DNA from: an uncultured Mucilaginibacter sp.
GTDB lineage: Bacteria; Bacteroidota; Bacteroidia; Sphingobacteriales; Sphingobacteriaceae
NCBI RefSeq assembly: GCF_946481715.1
Contig: NZ_CAMLOV010000010.1
Span: forward strand, 1-58,866
Reading direction: 5' to 3'
Length of the DNA stretch: 58,866 nucleotides
The notes beneath the pieces are model-generated. The model worked only from the letters and a program-made list of their open reading frames with translations. It was not told the DNA's origin and ran no database searches. Positions 14,769 through 24,828 of this stretch are shown in pieces. Both the position numbers and the translations under genes were made by a program. The first letter of the stretch is position 1. Every line of letters begins with the position of its first letter.

Positions 14769-15443
14769 TTACTTAATTATCCTGGTTAGTTTTATGTCGT
14801 CTCGTTTGATGGTGTAGATAATCTTATCTTTCGATAAAAAATTGACGTCGGTTGCCGACGTATCGGTAACTAATACCAAATATTCCTCTTTGGTAGTTAG
14901 TAGCAGCTTAAGCATTTCTTGTTCGTTATAGTTCTTTAGGTCTTCGGCTATGTCTTCCGGCAAAAAAGCATCTGCTGCGGGGGTAACGCCCGCGGTAGTA
15001 TCCTTTTTTGTATCCCCCTCAACTTCTTTCAGCACAAACTTTACTCTAAACAAAGTAGAGCCTTTATAAACAAAATCGCGTTTGGCATTGGCAGCGCCTG
15101 CTATAATAGCGCTGTAATAAATTGCAGCAAACAGTACAATGCAAATAGCGTAGGTAACCCAATTATATTTAAGCCAGTAAAGCGCCGCGCTAAATAAGCC
15201 AACGGCACACAGCGTAATAAACCAGTGCCCTATAATTAAATAGGTTAAAACGTTAGCCGAATACACCAGGAAATAATAAAACTCCATATCGGCCTGGCGG
15301 ATAGATATGCCGAAGAAATTATAGTAGCTATATATGTATATCCAACCGGCAAAGTATAGGTATACAGCAAAAATAAAAGCTATATCGCGGGCATTTTTTA
15401 AAAAATCGAAGTCGGATTTGGTGGTGGCAAATTTCTCGGGCAT
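14769..15443 (-). CDS. Hypothetical membrane protein paired with the OmpA-type gene
   Basis: A 224-residue protein with about four membrane segments in the first 125 residues (including IAFIFAVYLYFAGWIYIY and AICIVLFAAIYYSAIIAGA) and a soluble C-terminal part of about 100 residues with DDIKLTRIIK at its end. I recognise no family. The three-base gap to the OmpA-type gene suggests they work together in the envelope. A role in sensing or transport cannot be read from the sequence. Confidence 0.72.
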   Translation of the reverse strand: MPEKFATTKSDFDFLKNARDIAFIFAVYLYFAGWIYIYSYYNFFGISIRQADMEFYYFLVYSANVLTYLIIGHWFITLCAVGLFSAALYWLKYNWVTYAICIVLFAAIYYSAIIAGAANAKRDFVYKGSTLFRVKFVLKEVEGDTKKDTTAGVTPAADAFLPEDIAEDLKNYNEQEMLKLLLTTKEEYLVLVTDTSATDVNFLSKDKIIYTIKRDDIKLTRIIK

Positions 15444-15815
15444 AGTTAATAAGGCAGGTGTAATTGTGGTGTAATATATAAATATTATTTGTATTATGAA
15501 TTAACCATAATACCCCCACTCAGGGCGTTAACGTGGCTTAATTAACACCTATTTGGAGGCGAAGCAGCCGCAGGTACGCCCCATTTTCCACTAACCTGCT
15601 ACATACCGGGACAAAACGTTACAAAAAAATGGCTACCTGTATGCTAGCCAACAGCCCGGGGAACAGCAACGCGCTGCCATTTAAGCACTGGCCTCGCCGA
15701 ACTGTATTTACATACCATAAACGCATAATCCCATTAAAACCATAGGTTGTATAATTGATAATATTATTATCTTAGCTATAATTAATTCCTATCCGTTACC
15801 TTAAACGTCACAATC
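15444..15815. other. Divergent intergenic region with one promoter candidate
   Basis: 372 bases between divergent genes. TATCTTAG (15768-15775) with TTG at 15747-15749 is a seven-of-eight match to the Bacteroidota promoter, 40 bases before the gene at 15816. Short GC-rich stretches around 15560-15700 carry no clear RNA structure or frame. Confidence 0.4.
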
Positions 15816-16319
15816 ATGCCAAACCACCTTTCTGTTTTAGGGATTGTCCACACCGCTATAAGTGTGTTTGCTTTAATAGCCGGATATTACTCCCTTATCC
15901 GAACCGGTAAAATAAATCCGCTTGTTGGCCCGGGTAAATGGTACACCATCCTTACTGTACTCACCTGCTTAACCGCCTTCCCCATTATGAAAACCGGGCA
16001 TTTTACCGGCGCACACGGGCTTGGGGTAATGGTTTTAGTAATGATAGTATTGGCTATCTACGCAAAATCCTTCAGATTTTTGGGTGGCAAGGCTAAGTAT
16101 GTAGAAACAATATTAATGTCGGGCACGCTATTTTTTAGTATGATACCCGCAGTTGTAGAAACACTTACAAGGTTGCCTATCGCTGCCCCTATAGCTGCCG
16201 ACCCAGCCTCGCCGGTGATATCAAGCTGCTTTATTATACTGTTTATAATGTTTATGGTATTGGTTGTTTACCAGGTGCGTAGGGTAAAAACCGATAAGAA
16301 CATGCAGGTAAGCCTTTAG
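15816..16319 (+). CDS. Hypothetical five-helix membrane protein
   Basis: A 167-residue protein with about five membrane segments, beginning LGIVHTAISVFALIAGYYSL near residue 7. The pattern of a His in the first helix (GIVHTA) and again in the third (GAHGLGVMVLVMIVLA) recalls DUF2306-like and other small haem-type membrane proteins, but the match is loose. It is a lone gene, convergent with the beta-helix lipoprotein. No function can be assigned. Confidence 0.68.
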   Translation: MPNHLSVLGIVHTAISVFALIAGYYSLIRTGKINPLVGPGKWYTILTVLTCLTAFPIMKTGHFTGAHGLGVMVLVMIVLAIYAKSFRFLGGKAKYVETILMSGTLFFSMIPAVVETLTRLPIAAPIAADPASPVISSCFIILFIMFMVLVVYQVRRVKTDKNMQVSL

Positions 16320-16399
16320 CTGGCCTTACTTTTAGGCCTTCGCATGTCTTAAGGCAATTGCTTTAGCAACGCAATTATTTGGCTATCGTGCTTTAGCGG

Positions 16400-17359
16400 C
16401 TAATTTTGTTCACCGATTATATCCTTAGGCAGGATAGATGGATTTATTTTAGCGTTAAAAATATTGGTATCCCAGCCCGTAACTTTGCCGCAATTACCTT
16501 GGTTCCAACCCGCATTTGCCTCGCCCGCAGCGTTGGTGAAATTAACCTGGTTATTGCTGATGGTATTTAACAAACAGCCGGATTGGTGCTGATTCCATAT
16601 GTACAACCCCACATTGGTAAATGGCTGCCGTTTACCATAAATAGTGTTATGAATGATGTTAATATGGTTGCCACCTGCTATGGCCATGCCGTACTGGCCA
16701 GGGTTTACCAGTATATTATCCCTGGCTATGATATACGATCCGCCGTTATCGCCAAGCATTATGCCACCGCCGGCTTCGCTTGGTCCGCCACCACGTATGC
16801 GGTTGCCTACTACTTCTACGGGGCTTACCGCCGTGCCATTTGTTTTAAAAATATTTATAGCGTCCTGCGGTGCGCTTTGCCCCGGCAAGTTTTCGCCGCT
16901 GTTGTAGTTTATCTTGTTGCCTGCCCCGTATACAGCATCAAATTGGGCCATTTGTCCCCGGGGAAATGGGCCCTGCATGTTTTTAAACCGGTTGCGATTA
17001 ATATTGATGCCCTGGCTTTCGGTAGCGTACACTCCTGTTGCTAACTTTTCGAAATAACAATCAATTACTTTTATGTTGCGGCAATTTAGTAGGGTAATGC
17101 CATTTTTTGTTGAATTGCGCAGGCGGCAATTTTTTATGGTGATGTTATAGCATTTGCTCAGTTGGATACAGTCGAGGGTATCGCCGCTAATATCAAGCCC
17201 ACTAATAACTTTATCGTGCTGCCCCTTTAGGTTAATACTGCCCGAAGGTGTGCTGCCGGTATTTTTATTACCACCGGCATTCGATGGCCCACAGCCGGCA
17301 ATGCCGAAAAATACCAGTAATACCGAAAAAAAAACGCGCCTTATATGTAAATTACCCAT
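16400..17359 (-). CDS. Secreted right-handed beta-helix lipoprotein
   Basis: A 319-residue protein with a lipoprotein signal (LLVFFGIAGCGPS, Cys23), a short Gly/Asn/Ser linker, then parallel beta-helix coils. These show as regular turns with asparagine and hydrophobic ladders (ITIKNCRLRNSTKNGITLLN, RNIKVIDCYFEKLATGVYA, GININRNRFKN and later HINIIHNTIYG). Such folds occur in polysaccharide lyases, epimerases (AlgG-like) and surface adhesins. Lying at the edge of the polysaccharide locus, it could bind or modify the polymer. No lyase-type catalytic residues can be identified with certainty. Confidence 0.8.
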   Translation of the reverse strand: MGNLHIRRVFFSVLLVFFGIAGCGPSNAGGNKNTGSTPSGSINLKGQHDKVISGLDISGDTLDCIQLSKCYNITIKNCRLRNSTKNGITLLNCRNIKVIDCYFEKLATGVYATESQGININRNRFKNMQGPFPRGQMAQFDAVYGAGNKINYNSGENLPGQSAPQDAINIFKTNGTAVSPVEVVGNRIRGGGPSEAGGGIMLGDNGGSYIIARDNILVNPGQYGMAIAGGNHINIIHNTIYGKRQPFTNVGLYIWNQHQSGCLLNTISNNQVNFTNAAGEANAGWNQGNCGKVTGWDTNIFNAKINPSILPKDIIGEQN

Positions 17360-17493
17360 AGCTAATAAATTGTTACATTAACAACCATCAGGAAGACAAA
17401 AAGTTAACAGCGAACGAAGAGAAAATTAGTGTTTAATCAAAAATCGCGGGGGCTCGATATTTATTGCTTAAACAGCGCGGCGGCGAGGCAATT

Positions 17494-18261
17494 TTATTTA
17501 CTTGTTAGGTGTTTTTTTCCCTTTAACATAAGGGATAGTTTTTCTTTAAAAACCAGGTAAATAAATACCGGGCCGTAAAGAAGGTACCTGCGCCAAAGGT
17601 GGTTGGGTTCGTGCAGTAGGCGTATGAACCATTCCAGCCCAAGGTTTATCCAAAATTTACCCGGGCGCTTAACCGTTTCCGAATAAAAATCGAAAACAGC
17701 TCCTATAGAGCAAATTACGTTCGTATTGAGTTCGTCCTTATGCTCGTAAACCCATTTCTCCTGCTTGGGGGCGGTCATTCCAACAAAAAGCACATCCGGA
17801 TTAAAGTCATTAATATGGGCCACCATATGGGCGTTGTCAGCATCGCTAAATTTTGGCTTAAATGGTGGCGAATATACACCCACCTGGATGCTGGGATATT
17901 CGATAGACAAACGTTTGCGTATACCTTCGAGGGTTTCTTCTGACGAACCGAGGTAAAAACACCGTCCGCTTTGTGTGTTAAGCACTTTAAGTAAGTGGTT
18001 ATGCAGGTCGGCACCGGCTATTTTCTTAATTTTCGCGCCAACCAATATTTTCACCGCTCCTACAATACCTACACCATCTGGCAATAACAGGGTTGATTCT
18101 GTAAGCACCGTTTTAAAGGCGGGATCTTTTTCTGCAATAATGTAGGAGTACTGATTTAGCGTGTTAATTACACACTGCGACTCTTGTTTAAGATCAAATT
18201 GATTTAAGCTCGAGGTAAAAATAGAATAGTCAAATAATTTTAAAGTTTGGTATTTATCCAT
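17494..18261 (-). CDS. WecG/TagA/CpsF-family glycosyltransferase (GT26)
   Basis: A 255-residue protein with the family motifs LLPDGVGIV (acceptor-site Asp), CFYLGSSEETLEG, VGMTAPKQEKWVYEH, and ICSIGAVFDFYSETVKRPGKF. Its C-terminal part carries the amphipathic or hydrophobic segment that holds these enzymes to the membrane. GT26 enzymes (WecG, TagA) add an N-acetylated aminosugar such as ManNAc(A) to a lipid-linked sugar as the second step of polymer assembly. It opens the polysaccharide locus on the minus strand, convergent to nothing close by. Confidence 0.92.
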   Translation of the reverse strand: MDKYQTLKLFDYSIFTSSLNQFDLKQESQCVINTLNQYSYIIAEKDPAFKTVLTESTLLLPDGVGIVGAVKILVGAKIKKIAGADLHNHLLKVLNTQSGRCFYLGSSEETLEGIRKRLSIEYPSIQVGVYSPPFKPKFSDADNAHMVAHINDFNPDVLFVGMTAPKQEKWVYEHKDELNTNVICSIGAVFDFYSETVKRPGKFWINLGLEWFIRLLHEPNHLWRRYLLYGPVFIYLVFKEKLSLMLKGKKHLTSK

Positions 18262-18678
18262 GTTTCTTTAAAAAGTAAGTAAATCTGAGACGCCCTGGAG
18301 TATCAATACCATTCATACAAATACACATTCGTTAAACATATAAAAAATGCTTTATATATCCTTAATTAAATTTTATTTATCAGCTATAGCCCAGGCCCGA
18401 TTTTGCAATATTATTAAACATTGCAAGTACATGCAAGTTATCAATTAAAATTAATAGCTAACAAGCGGCTAAAATTATAAAATTTATAATAAAAACTGAC
18501 TTTCATTTTTAATTTAACATTATACAATATTAAGCTACTACTAATCAATATCTTACAATATTATATACTTTATGGTAAAGTATTGTAACAATTTAACATA
18601 AAATTCAAATAACACCACCCCGATAAATAAGTACAAACAAAAATCTGGTATTTCGCCAAGCTAAAATAACATACGTAT
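18262..18678. other. AT-rich intergenic region
   Basis: 417 bases, very AT-rich, between two minus-strand genes. No credible frame, hairpin or perfect promoter box was found. It probably holds the promoter of the GT26 gene. Confidence 0.4.
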
Positions 18679-19416
18679 TTAATTGCCGCGTAGTTGTTTT
18701 AAATAATTTAACCAATTAACCATGGTAGCCTTGTCGTAATGATCGGTAAGATTGCCCGAAGTGTCAAAATCGGGATGCAACATTACCTCTACAGATTTAC
18801 CAACCTTGCCGGGTGGTGTGTTTTTCAAAAATTGATCAACCGATTCAAAAAGGTCGGTATAGTTTAAGCTATTGCTTTTAACCCTATTGTTTATATACAT
18901 GCGGTACCAGTATTTCAAATAACTTCTTTCCCGGTACGTTTGCGCCAGCCGCAGTTTTAAATTAAATTGCTTTGCTGCGTGCAAAAACAAATTGTGAAGG
19001 CCAGGCAAAGTATGTAAGTGATAATGAGAATCCATGTGTGTTATAGGTACGCCAAAAGCAATAGCCTTATTTATTTGTGCGCTTATCTCCTTAAATAAAA
19101 TGGCATTTTGAGCTTTGGTAAAGAAATTTTTCACCCTGCCGGTTTTCCCCAAATCCCAGCTACCGTCGTTTTTTATAAAATCGGCACCCACATCTGATAG
19201 CGGCAGCCCTTCGGCCAGGTTAATGTGTACGCCTATGTTATGTATACATGCATTATCTTTTACCATTTGCACCGCCTGCTCAAAACCGGCAGTATTTGTT
19301 AAAAGGGTTGCACTATTAATATATTCATTTTCAAAGCAAAATAATATAGCTTTGTTAACCGAATCATTGTAACCAAAGTCGTCGGCGTTGGCAAATATAT
19401 TTGTGGGAAAATGCAT
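18679..19416 (-). CDS. ChbG/HpnK (YdjC)-family carbohydrate deacetylase
   Basis: A 245-residue protein with the family's metal and catalytic motifs in order: FANADDFGYNDSVN (Asp-Asp pair), GVHINLAEG, HMDSHYHLHTLPGL (His pair), and VEVMLHPDFD near the C-terminus. Relatives remove acetyl groups from N-acetylated sugars (chitin oligosaccharides for ChbG, hopanoid-linked GlcNAc for HpnK). Its place beside polysaccharide genes suggests it deacetylates an aminosugar in the product or a lipid-linked intermediate; that is inference. No signal peptide, so it acts in the cytoplasm. Confidence 0.88.
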   Translation of the reverse strand: MHFPTNIFANADDFGYNDSVNKAILFCFENEYINSATLLTNTAGFEQAVQMVKDNACIHNIGVHINLAEGLPLSDVGADFIKNDGSWDLGKTGRVKNFFTKAQNAILFKEISAQINKAIAFGVPITHMDSHYHLHTLPGLHNLFLHAAKQFNLKLRLAQTYRERSYLKYWYRMYINNRVKSNSLNYTDLFESVDQFLKNTPPGKVGKSVEVMLHPDFDTSGNLTDHYDKATMVNWLNYLKQLRGN

Positions 19417-19794
19417 AACAATAGATGTTTTATTAGAAATAGTGACAACTTTGAAAAACCGTCAAAATTAAAAATTCGTAAACATAATGGTGAATAAACT
19501 ATAATTTACGCAAAAAAAATCTTTTAAAATTCATCATTTCATATTTTTTATTATTTTCGCATGAAATATATTGACAACACAATAACTTTATAAGCAACAA
19601 GAATGGCTGGCAGTATTAAAGAAAATTTTTTACCCCCTACCTTTAAATCAGCCGCATTATATTTAGTTTCGCTAAATTTTATATACTTATTGCAAATTCA
19701 AATTAAGTATCTTTTAATAAAAAACCATTACCTATATCGCCAAATATATGCCAAATCACTGCCACTATTTTAATCTATCGTTAAACTACTAAAC
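19417..19794. other. Leader region of the main polysaccharide operon
   Basis: 378 AT-rich bases between divergent genes. TATTTTCG (19552-19559) is a seven-of-eight match to the -7 box, without a good -33 partner. If used, it gives a leader of about 230 bases before the Wza-like gene. A 55-codon frame at 19603-19770 has no recognisable product and is probably chance. Confidence 0.35.
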
Positions 19795-20571
19795 ATGAAA
19801 TTGAAACACCTATTAGCTTTTTTTAGTACTGCGTTCATCCTTTTCAATATATCCTGTACCCCTTATAAAAACATACCATATTTTCAGGATTTAAGAAGGG
19901 ACACCATTACGACTGAAGAAATTACAAATTATGCGCCGCTTACCGTACAACCTGGCGATCAATTGGGTATCCATTTTACAAGCTTAAATGTCGAAGCATC
20001 AGCCATATTTAATTACAACCTTGAGCGGCCAGCTGGTGGTGGTAACTTAGATCGGTCTGAGCAAAACGCCGTTGTAGGATATTATGTGGATGTAAATGGT
20101 AATATAACATTGCCACTTGTAGGCGTTATAAAAGCGGCAGGGTATACAACAGCAGAGCTCGCTAAAATAATAGAGGCCGCTGTACTCCCTTATTTAAGCA
20201 AACCTACGGTTAATATACGGTATCAAAACTTCAAGGTGTCGGTATTGGGCGACGTTAGAAACCCCAATGTTTTCCCTATCTATAACGAACGGACGACAAT
20301 AGCCGAGGTGTTGAGCATGTCGGGCGATTTAAATATAACGGGCGTTAGAAACATTATGCTGGTTAGAGAAACCGACGGGAAGCGCCAGTATATCCCCATA
20401 GACCTTACTTCAAAAAAATTGTTCAGCTCACCATATTACTATGTACGAAAAAACGATATTATATATGTGCAGCCAAATGAACAACGTGCTGCGAATGACG
20501 GATCCACTTTCCAGAGAGCCAGTTTAGTGATTTCGGTTTTATCAATCATTGCTGTTCTTTTAACCAGATAA
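19795..20571 (+). CDS. Polysaccharide export outer-membrane lipoprotein (Wza/OPX-like)
   Basis: A 258-residue protein with a lipoprotein signal (FILFNISCTPYKN, Cys21), the polysaccharide-export domain (YAPLTVQPGDQLGIHF, and later YYVDVNGNITLPLVG with LAKIIEAAVLPYLSKPTVNI), then one SLBB-like domain (FKVSVLGDVRNPNVFPI). A C-terminal hydrophobic segment (LVISVLSIIAVLL) follows, which is common in the shorter Bacteroidota members. It forms the outer part of the export channel for the polymer. It is the first gene of the plus-strand block, with the tyrosine autokinase nine bases downstream, the usual partner. Confidence 0.94.
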   Translation: MKLKHLLAFFSTAFILFNISCTPYKNIPYFQDLRRDTITTEEITNYAPLTVQPGDQLGIHFTSLNVEASAIFNYNLERPAGGGNLDRSEQNAVVGYYVDVNGNITLPLVGVIKAAGYTTAELAKIIEAAVLPYLSKPTVNIRYQNFKVSVLGDVRNPNVFPIYNERTTIAEVLSMSGDLNITGVRNIMLVRETDGKRQYIPIDLTSKKLFSSPYYYVRKNDIIYVQPNEQRAANDGSTFQRASLVISVLSIIAVLLTR

Positions 20572-20580
20572 ATATTTAGT

Positions 20581-22980
20581 ATGAGCAAGAAAAATAATCA
20601 AGTTACAACTTTTACGCTCCCTTCAGAAAGCGATTCTGCCAACAGTGGTAACCTTGTAAAAAAATACCTTTTCCATTGGCCGCTATTTGTATTGGGGGTT
20701 ATTTTATTCATAGGATTAGCTTTTTTCTACCTTCAGGTTGCAAAACCGGTTTACCCTATTTTAGCAACTCTTGAGTTTAAGGGACCAACCAGTTCCGAGG
20801 GTACTGTTATTAACAAAAGTGGCGACAACGCCCAGTTAGACCCAATCAGCACCCCTGTGATAGTGGAGAACGAGATAGAGGTGATGCAATCTAAAAAATT
20901 GATGTATCGGGTAGTGAACGACCTGCAACTTTGGGTAGGTTATACGCTTACATCGGGAGGCTCCCAGGAGGACCTTTACAAAAAAAGCCCGGCGAAATTC
21001 CAATACGTTAAAGCTAACTCAACTTTAAGCGGCCAGGGCGTAAAGCTTAACATTGTAATTAAGGATAAGAAAACCTATACGTTAAATGACCCCGATAACG
21101 GCGATAAAGATTACAGTTTTGGAAGCCCGGTAAAAACCGAAGCGCTTGGCACCTGGACTCTTTTGGCAACCAACGAAACGGGTAATTATATAGGTTCGTC
21201 GTTAGAAATAAACGTGCAGGACCCTGATCAGGTATCGGATGATCTGCAAGGGAAAATAAAAGTCGAGCTGCAAAACAAAGACGCACCTTTTGTAAACTTA
21301 ACTACTTCTGATGTAACGCCCGAACGTGGGAAAGATATCCTGAACGAGTTAATGGCACAGTATAAAGAAGACGCAATGGCCTCTAAAAACAAGGATGCAC
21401 AAAAAGCAATGGAATTTATAACCGTGAGGTTAGATTCTTTAGACCGCAACCTTGACATTGACGAAACCGCGATACAACGTTATAAAAGCAGCCAGGGCAT
21501 GACGGACATTGAAGCGCAGAGCAAGGAGTTCAGGGATATAAGTTCGGCAAATATTAAAGCCGTGAACGATGCCGACATACAATTAAGTATCTTAAACGAA
21601 CTTGAACGGGTAATGAACCAAAATAGTGAAGCTTTGCCCCCCACGAGCGCCAACCTGCAAGATCCGAGCCTAATGGATTTGTACGATAAGCTTACCGTTT
21701 TGCAAATGAAAAAACGAGAAATGCTTGCCACACTGCCGCCAACCAGCCCTATGTTTGGCTCTATAAACGAGCAGCTTAACGAATTGCGAAATGCCTTTAA
21801 AGACAAAGTTGCATCGTTAAAAACCTCGCAATATGCAATAAAACGGCAGATGTCCAGGTTTGAAGGCAAAATACAATCAGACCTCAAAAAAATACCAGAA
21901 CAAGATAAGCTTTACAACGCCATGAAGCGTAAGCAGGAAAGCAAGGAAAAAATTTATGAGTTTTTGCTGGAGAAACGCGAAACCATATCCTTAAAGTACG
22001 CCTCAACGGTTTCTGATTCGGAAATTGTGGATGATGCGCACGCAGCTAAAGCAAAATGGCCAAAACCAGCTATTGTGTACGCATTAGCTTTATTATTAGG
22101 CTTAGCAGCCCCTGTGGGCTTATTGTATGCACGTGAAAGCCTAAACGAGCGTATAAGCAACCGCAAGCAAATTGAAGATGCCGTTAACGTACCAATATTA
22201 GGCGAACTATCTTACCAGGAAGACACTACACCTATTGTAGTTACCCAGGGAAGAGGGAAGTTTGCCATTGGCGAACAATTTAGGGTACTGCGTACCAATT
22301 TATCGCACCTGCACGGTAATAGCGACGCTGGCCGCGTTACCTTGTTTACCTCGAGCATAGGCAGCGAGGGCAAGAGTTTCGTGAGTTCGAATCTTGCAGT
22401 TACCCTTGCATATGCTTCCAGAAGAACTATCATTTTAGAGATGGATCTTCGCAAACCAAAAATATCAGGCGTGTTTAACCTTTCACCAGAGCATCCCGGC
22501 ATCAGCGATTACCTGGTAGAAACACACACCGATTTATCTGCGCTGATACAGCCATCGGGCATACCGGGGCTTGATGTATTGGGTTGCGGACCAATACAGC
22601 CAAACCCATCGGAATTGCTGGAAAAAGATAAACTTGATGAGTTGATAAATAGCCTGAAAGAGAAATACGACGATATCCTTATCGATTCGCCGCCGATACA
22701 CCTGGTAACCGATGCCTATATTATTGCCCGTACAGCCAACGCTGCTGTATATATGATTAGGCAGGGCCACACCCTTAAGGATGAATTGGAATTTATTAAT
22801 GAGGTTGACCAGGCAAACAGATTCCCTAAATTCACTCTTGTATTTAACGGTATCAAACGCGATCAGTTTAACTACGGCTATGGCTACACAAATAGCTACT
22901 ATAGTTCTTACAATACTTATACTGATAAAGAAAAGGAAACTATCGGATCCAAAATACGGACGTTCTTAAGGAGATTTTAA
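20581..22980 (+). CDS. Wzc-like polysaccharide co-polymerase and tyrosine autokinase
   Basis: A 799-residue inner-membrane protein: N-terminal membrane segment (residues about 34-51), Wzz-type periplasmic domain with long coiled-coil helices (about 230-480), second membrane segment (about 498-515), then a cytoplasmic BY-kinase. Kinase motifs are Walker A SSIGSEGKSF (about 591-600), Walker A' ILEMDLRKPK with Glu in place of the first Asp, and Walker B ILIDSPP. A tyrosine-rich tail (FNYGYGYTNSYYSSYN) is the autophosphorylation cluster. It controls chain length and export together with the Wza-like protein in front of it. Confidence 0.95.
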   Translation: MSKKNNQVTTFTLPSESDSANSGNLVKKYLFHWPLFVLGVILFIGLAFFYLQVAKPVYPILATLEFKGPTSSEGTVINKSGDNAQLDPISTPVIVENEIEVMQSKKLMYRVVNDLQLWVGYTLTSGGSQEDLYKKSPAKFQYVKANSTLSGQGVKLNIVIKDKKTYTLNDPDNGDKDYSFGSPVKTEALGTWTLLATNETGNYIGSSLEINVQDPDQVSDDLQGKIKVELQNKDAPFVNLTTSDVTPERGKDILNELMAQYKEDAMASKNKDAQKAMEFITVRLDSLDRNLDIDETAIQRYKSSQGMTDIEAQSKEFRDISSANIKAVNDADIQLSILNELERVMNQNSEALPPTSANLQDPSLMDLYDKLTVLQMKKREMLATLPPTSPMFGSINEQLNELRNAFKDKVASLKTSQYAIKRQMSRFEGKIQSDLKKIPEQDKLYNAMKRKQESKEKIYEFLLEKRETISLKYASTVSDSEIVDDAHAAKAKWPKPAIVYALALLLGLAAPVGLLYARESLNERISNRKQIEDAVNVPILGELSYQEDTTPIVVTQGRGKFAIGEQFRVLRTNLSHLHGNSDAGRVTLFTSSIGSEGKSFVSSNLAVTLAYASRRTIILEMDLRKPKISGVFNLSPEHPGISDYLVETHTDLSALIQPSGIPGLDVLGCGPIQPNPSELLEKDKLDELINSLKEKYDDILIDSPPIHLVTDAYIIARTANAAVYMIRQGHTLKDELEFINEVDQANRFPKFTLVFNGIKRDQFNYGYGYTNSYYSSYNTYTDKEKETIGSKIRTFLRRF

Positions 22981-23020
22981 CACCGGATGGGCATTGCTTT
23001 TACCGCTTTACTCACAAATA

Positions 23021-23057
23021 TTTAGCTAGGCCGTTTGGTTTTACCGGCTTAGCTAAA
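23021..23057 (+). other. Hairpin between the autokinase and UDP-glucose dehydrogenase genes
   Basis: TTTAGCTAGGCCG (23021-23033) and CGGCTTAGCTAAA (23045-23057) are inverted repeats with one mismatch around an 11-base loop. No T tract follows, so it may attenuate, terminate weakly or protect the 3' end rather than stop transcription fully. Confidence 0.45.
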
Positions 23058-23150
23058 TTACCCAAAATATACTGCACTGGAGTATTTTGAAAACCGAACA
23101 AAAGGTGATAAACAGCGTAATACATCGTGTTTGCATAATATTGAAATATA

Positions 23151-24548
23151 ATGGCGAAAAAAATATCTAAAATTTGTTGTATAGGTGCTGGCTACGTGGG
23201 TGGGCCCACTATGGCTGTAATTGCACAAAAATGCCCCGATATTAAGGTTACAGTTGTTGATTTGAACCAGGCGAGGATTGATGCCTGGAACGACCCCGAC
23301 ACCAACAACATACCAGTTTACGAGCCCGGTTTATCAGAGGTGGTTGCCGAGGCACGGGGCCGTAACTTGTTTTTCTCCACCAACGTAGACGACGCAATCG
23401 CCGACGCCGAAATGATTTTCATCTCGGTTAACACTCCCACCAAAACTTATGGCTCGGGTAAAGGCATGGCAGCCGACCTAAAATACATAGAGCTGTGCGC
23501 CCGCCAAATTGCCCGGGTATCAAAAACAGATAAGATAATCGTCGAAAAATCCACGTTGCCGGTACGTACGGCCGAAGCCGTTAAAAGCATTTTGCAGAAC
23601 ACCGGCAACGACGTACAATTCCAAATACTATCCAACCCGGAGTTTTTAGCCGAAGGCACGGCTGTTGAAGACCTACACGCACCTGACCGTATTTTAATTG
23701 GTGGCGATACCACCCCCGAAGGCCAGGAAGCAATACAAGCCTTGGTAGAAGTTTATGCCAATTGGGTACCTACCGAACGTATACTGACTACCAACCTATG
23801 GTCGTCGGAGTTATCAAAGCTGACCGCAAATGCATTTTTAGCACAAAGGGTATCGTCTATTAATGCACTATCCGAATTGTGCGAGCACACAGGAGCAGAC
23901 ATATCAGAAGTTGCGCGCTCTATTGGCACCGACAGCCGCATCGGCCCTAAATTTTTAAATGCTTCGGTAGGCTTCGGCGGATCGTGCTTTCAAAAAGACA
24001 TTTTAAACCTGGTATACATTGCCCGCTCTTACGGGCTGCAGCAGGTTGCTGATTATTGGGAGCAGGTAATCATCATGAACGATCATCAAAAAAGGCGCTT
24101 TGGCAATAAAATAGTAAAAACGCTTTATAATACCGTTTCGGGTAAAAAGATTGCCTTTTTAGGGTGGGCTTTTAAAAAGGACACCAACGATACTCGCGAG
24201 TCCCCTGCGATATATGTTGCAGACGACCTTTTGAACGAACAGGCAAATATTTCGGTGTATGACCCCAAAGTGGGCGAAAAACAGATATTAGGCGATTTAA
24301 ACTACTTGCAAAACCGCAGCGAAGCCCAAAATGCCGAATTAGTAACTGTTTTGGATGATGCTTACGAGTGCTGCAAAGGCGCACATGCTATTGCTGTGAT
24401 GACTGAGTGGGATGAATTTAAAACATACGATTGGGAACGAATTTATAACAACATGATAAAACCCGCATTTTTATTTGACGGGCGTAATGTTGTAGACCGT
24501 AAAAAGCTGTTGAGCATTGGTTTTAAAGTTTATGTTGTGGGCAAATAG
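23151..24548 (+). CDS. ugd: UDP-glucose 6-dehydrogenase (long, eukaryote-like type)
   Basis: A 465-residue enzyme that oxidises UDP-glucose to UDP-glucuronate with two NAD+. The N-terminal Rossmann motif is [10 protein letters not shown], followed by VNTPTKTYG, the conserved [23 protein letters not shown], and the catalytic cysteine in [10 protein letters not shown] (Cys279). [15 protein letters not shown] marks the C-terminal UDP-binding domain. Length and GYVGGPT type resemble animal and plant enzymes more than short bacterial ones, as is common in Bacteroidota. It supplies uronic acid for the polymer, which fits the lyases at 30.9 and 42.2 kb. Confidence 0.96.
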   Translation: MAKKISKICCIGAGYVGGPTMAVIAQKCPDIKVTVVDLNQARIDAWNDPDTNNIPVYEPGLSEVVAEARGRNLFFSTNVDDAIADAEMIFISVNTPTKTYGSGKGMAADLKYIELCARQIARVSKTDKIIVEKSTLPVRTAEAVKSILQNTGNDVQFQILSNPEFLAEGTAVEDLHAPDRILIGGDTTPEGQEAIQALVEVYANWVPTERILTTNLWSSELSKLTANAFLAQRVSSINALSELCEHTGADISEVARSIGTDSRIGPKFLNASVGFGGSCFQKDILNLVYIARSYGLQQVADYWEQVIIMNDHQKRRFGNKIVKTLYNTVSGKKIAFLGWAFKKDTNDTRESPAIYVADDLLNEQANISVYDPKVGEKQILGDLNYLQNRSEAQNAELVTVLDDAYECCKGAHAIAVMTEWDEFKTYDWERIYNNMIKPAFLFDGRNVVDRKKLLSIGFKVYVVGK

Positions 24549-24828
24549 CCCACACTATTTTGCATTAGGCAATTACTGGTTAGCTCAATGCCAGAAACAA
24601 ATAACTAAGACGCTTAACACGCAACCGGTGCCGTAATGAGTTTTTCGATTCACCGCTTAGAACTACTATGGGTATTGGGGCTTGCTTGTGAGGAGACTTA
24701 CAGAGGCAATGCCTACAGGCCGTGCTTGGCTTTTTAACGCTATGAAAAACAACGATGCCCACGCCTGCCGCTTAAATATAAGCCGGTTTTTGAAAATGGC
24801 CATCATAATTTAACTATTAAAAATAGAA

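Noticed and set aside
19603..19770. A 55-codon frame in the leader of the polysaccharide operon
   Set aside because: AT-rich chance composition, no recognisable product and no clear start signals.
21228..22502. Several minus-strand frames across the Wzc-like gene
   Set aside because: Shadows of the autokinase, whose Walker motifs and tyrosine tail are clear on the plus strand.
24580..24762. A 60-codon minus-strand frame between the UDP-glucose dehydrogenase and Wzy-type genes
   Set aside because: No family resemblance and opposite to the operon direction; the 280-base gap otherwise shows nothing clear.
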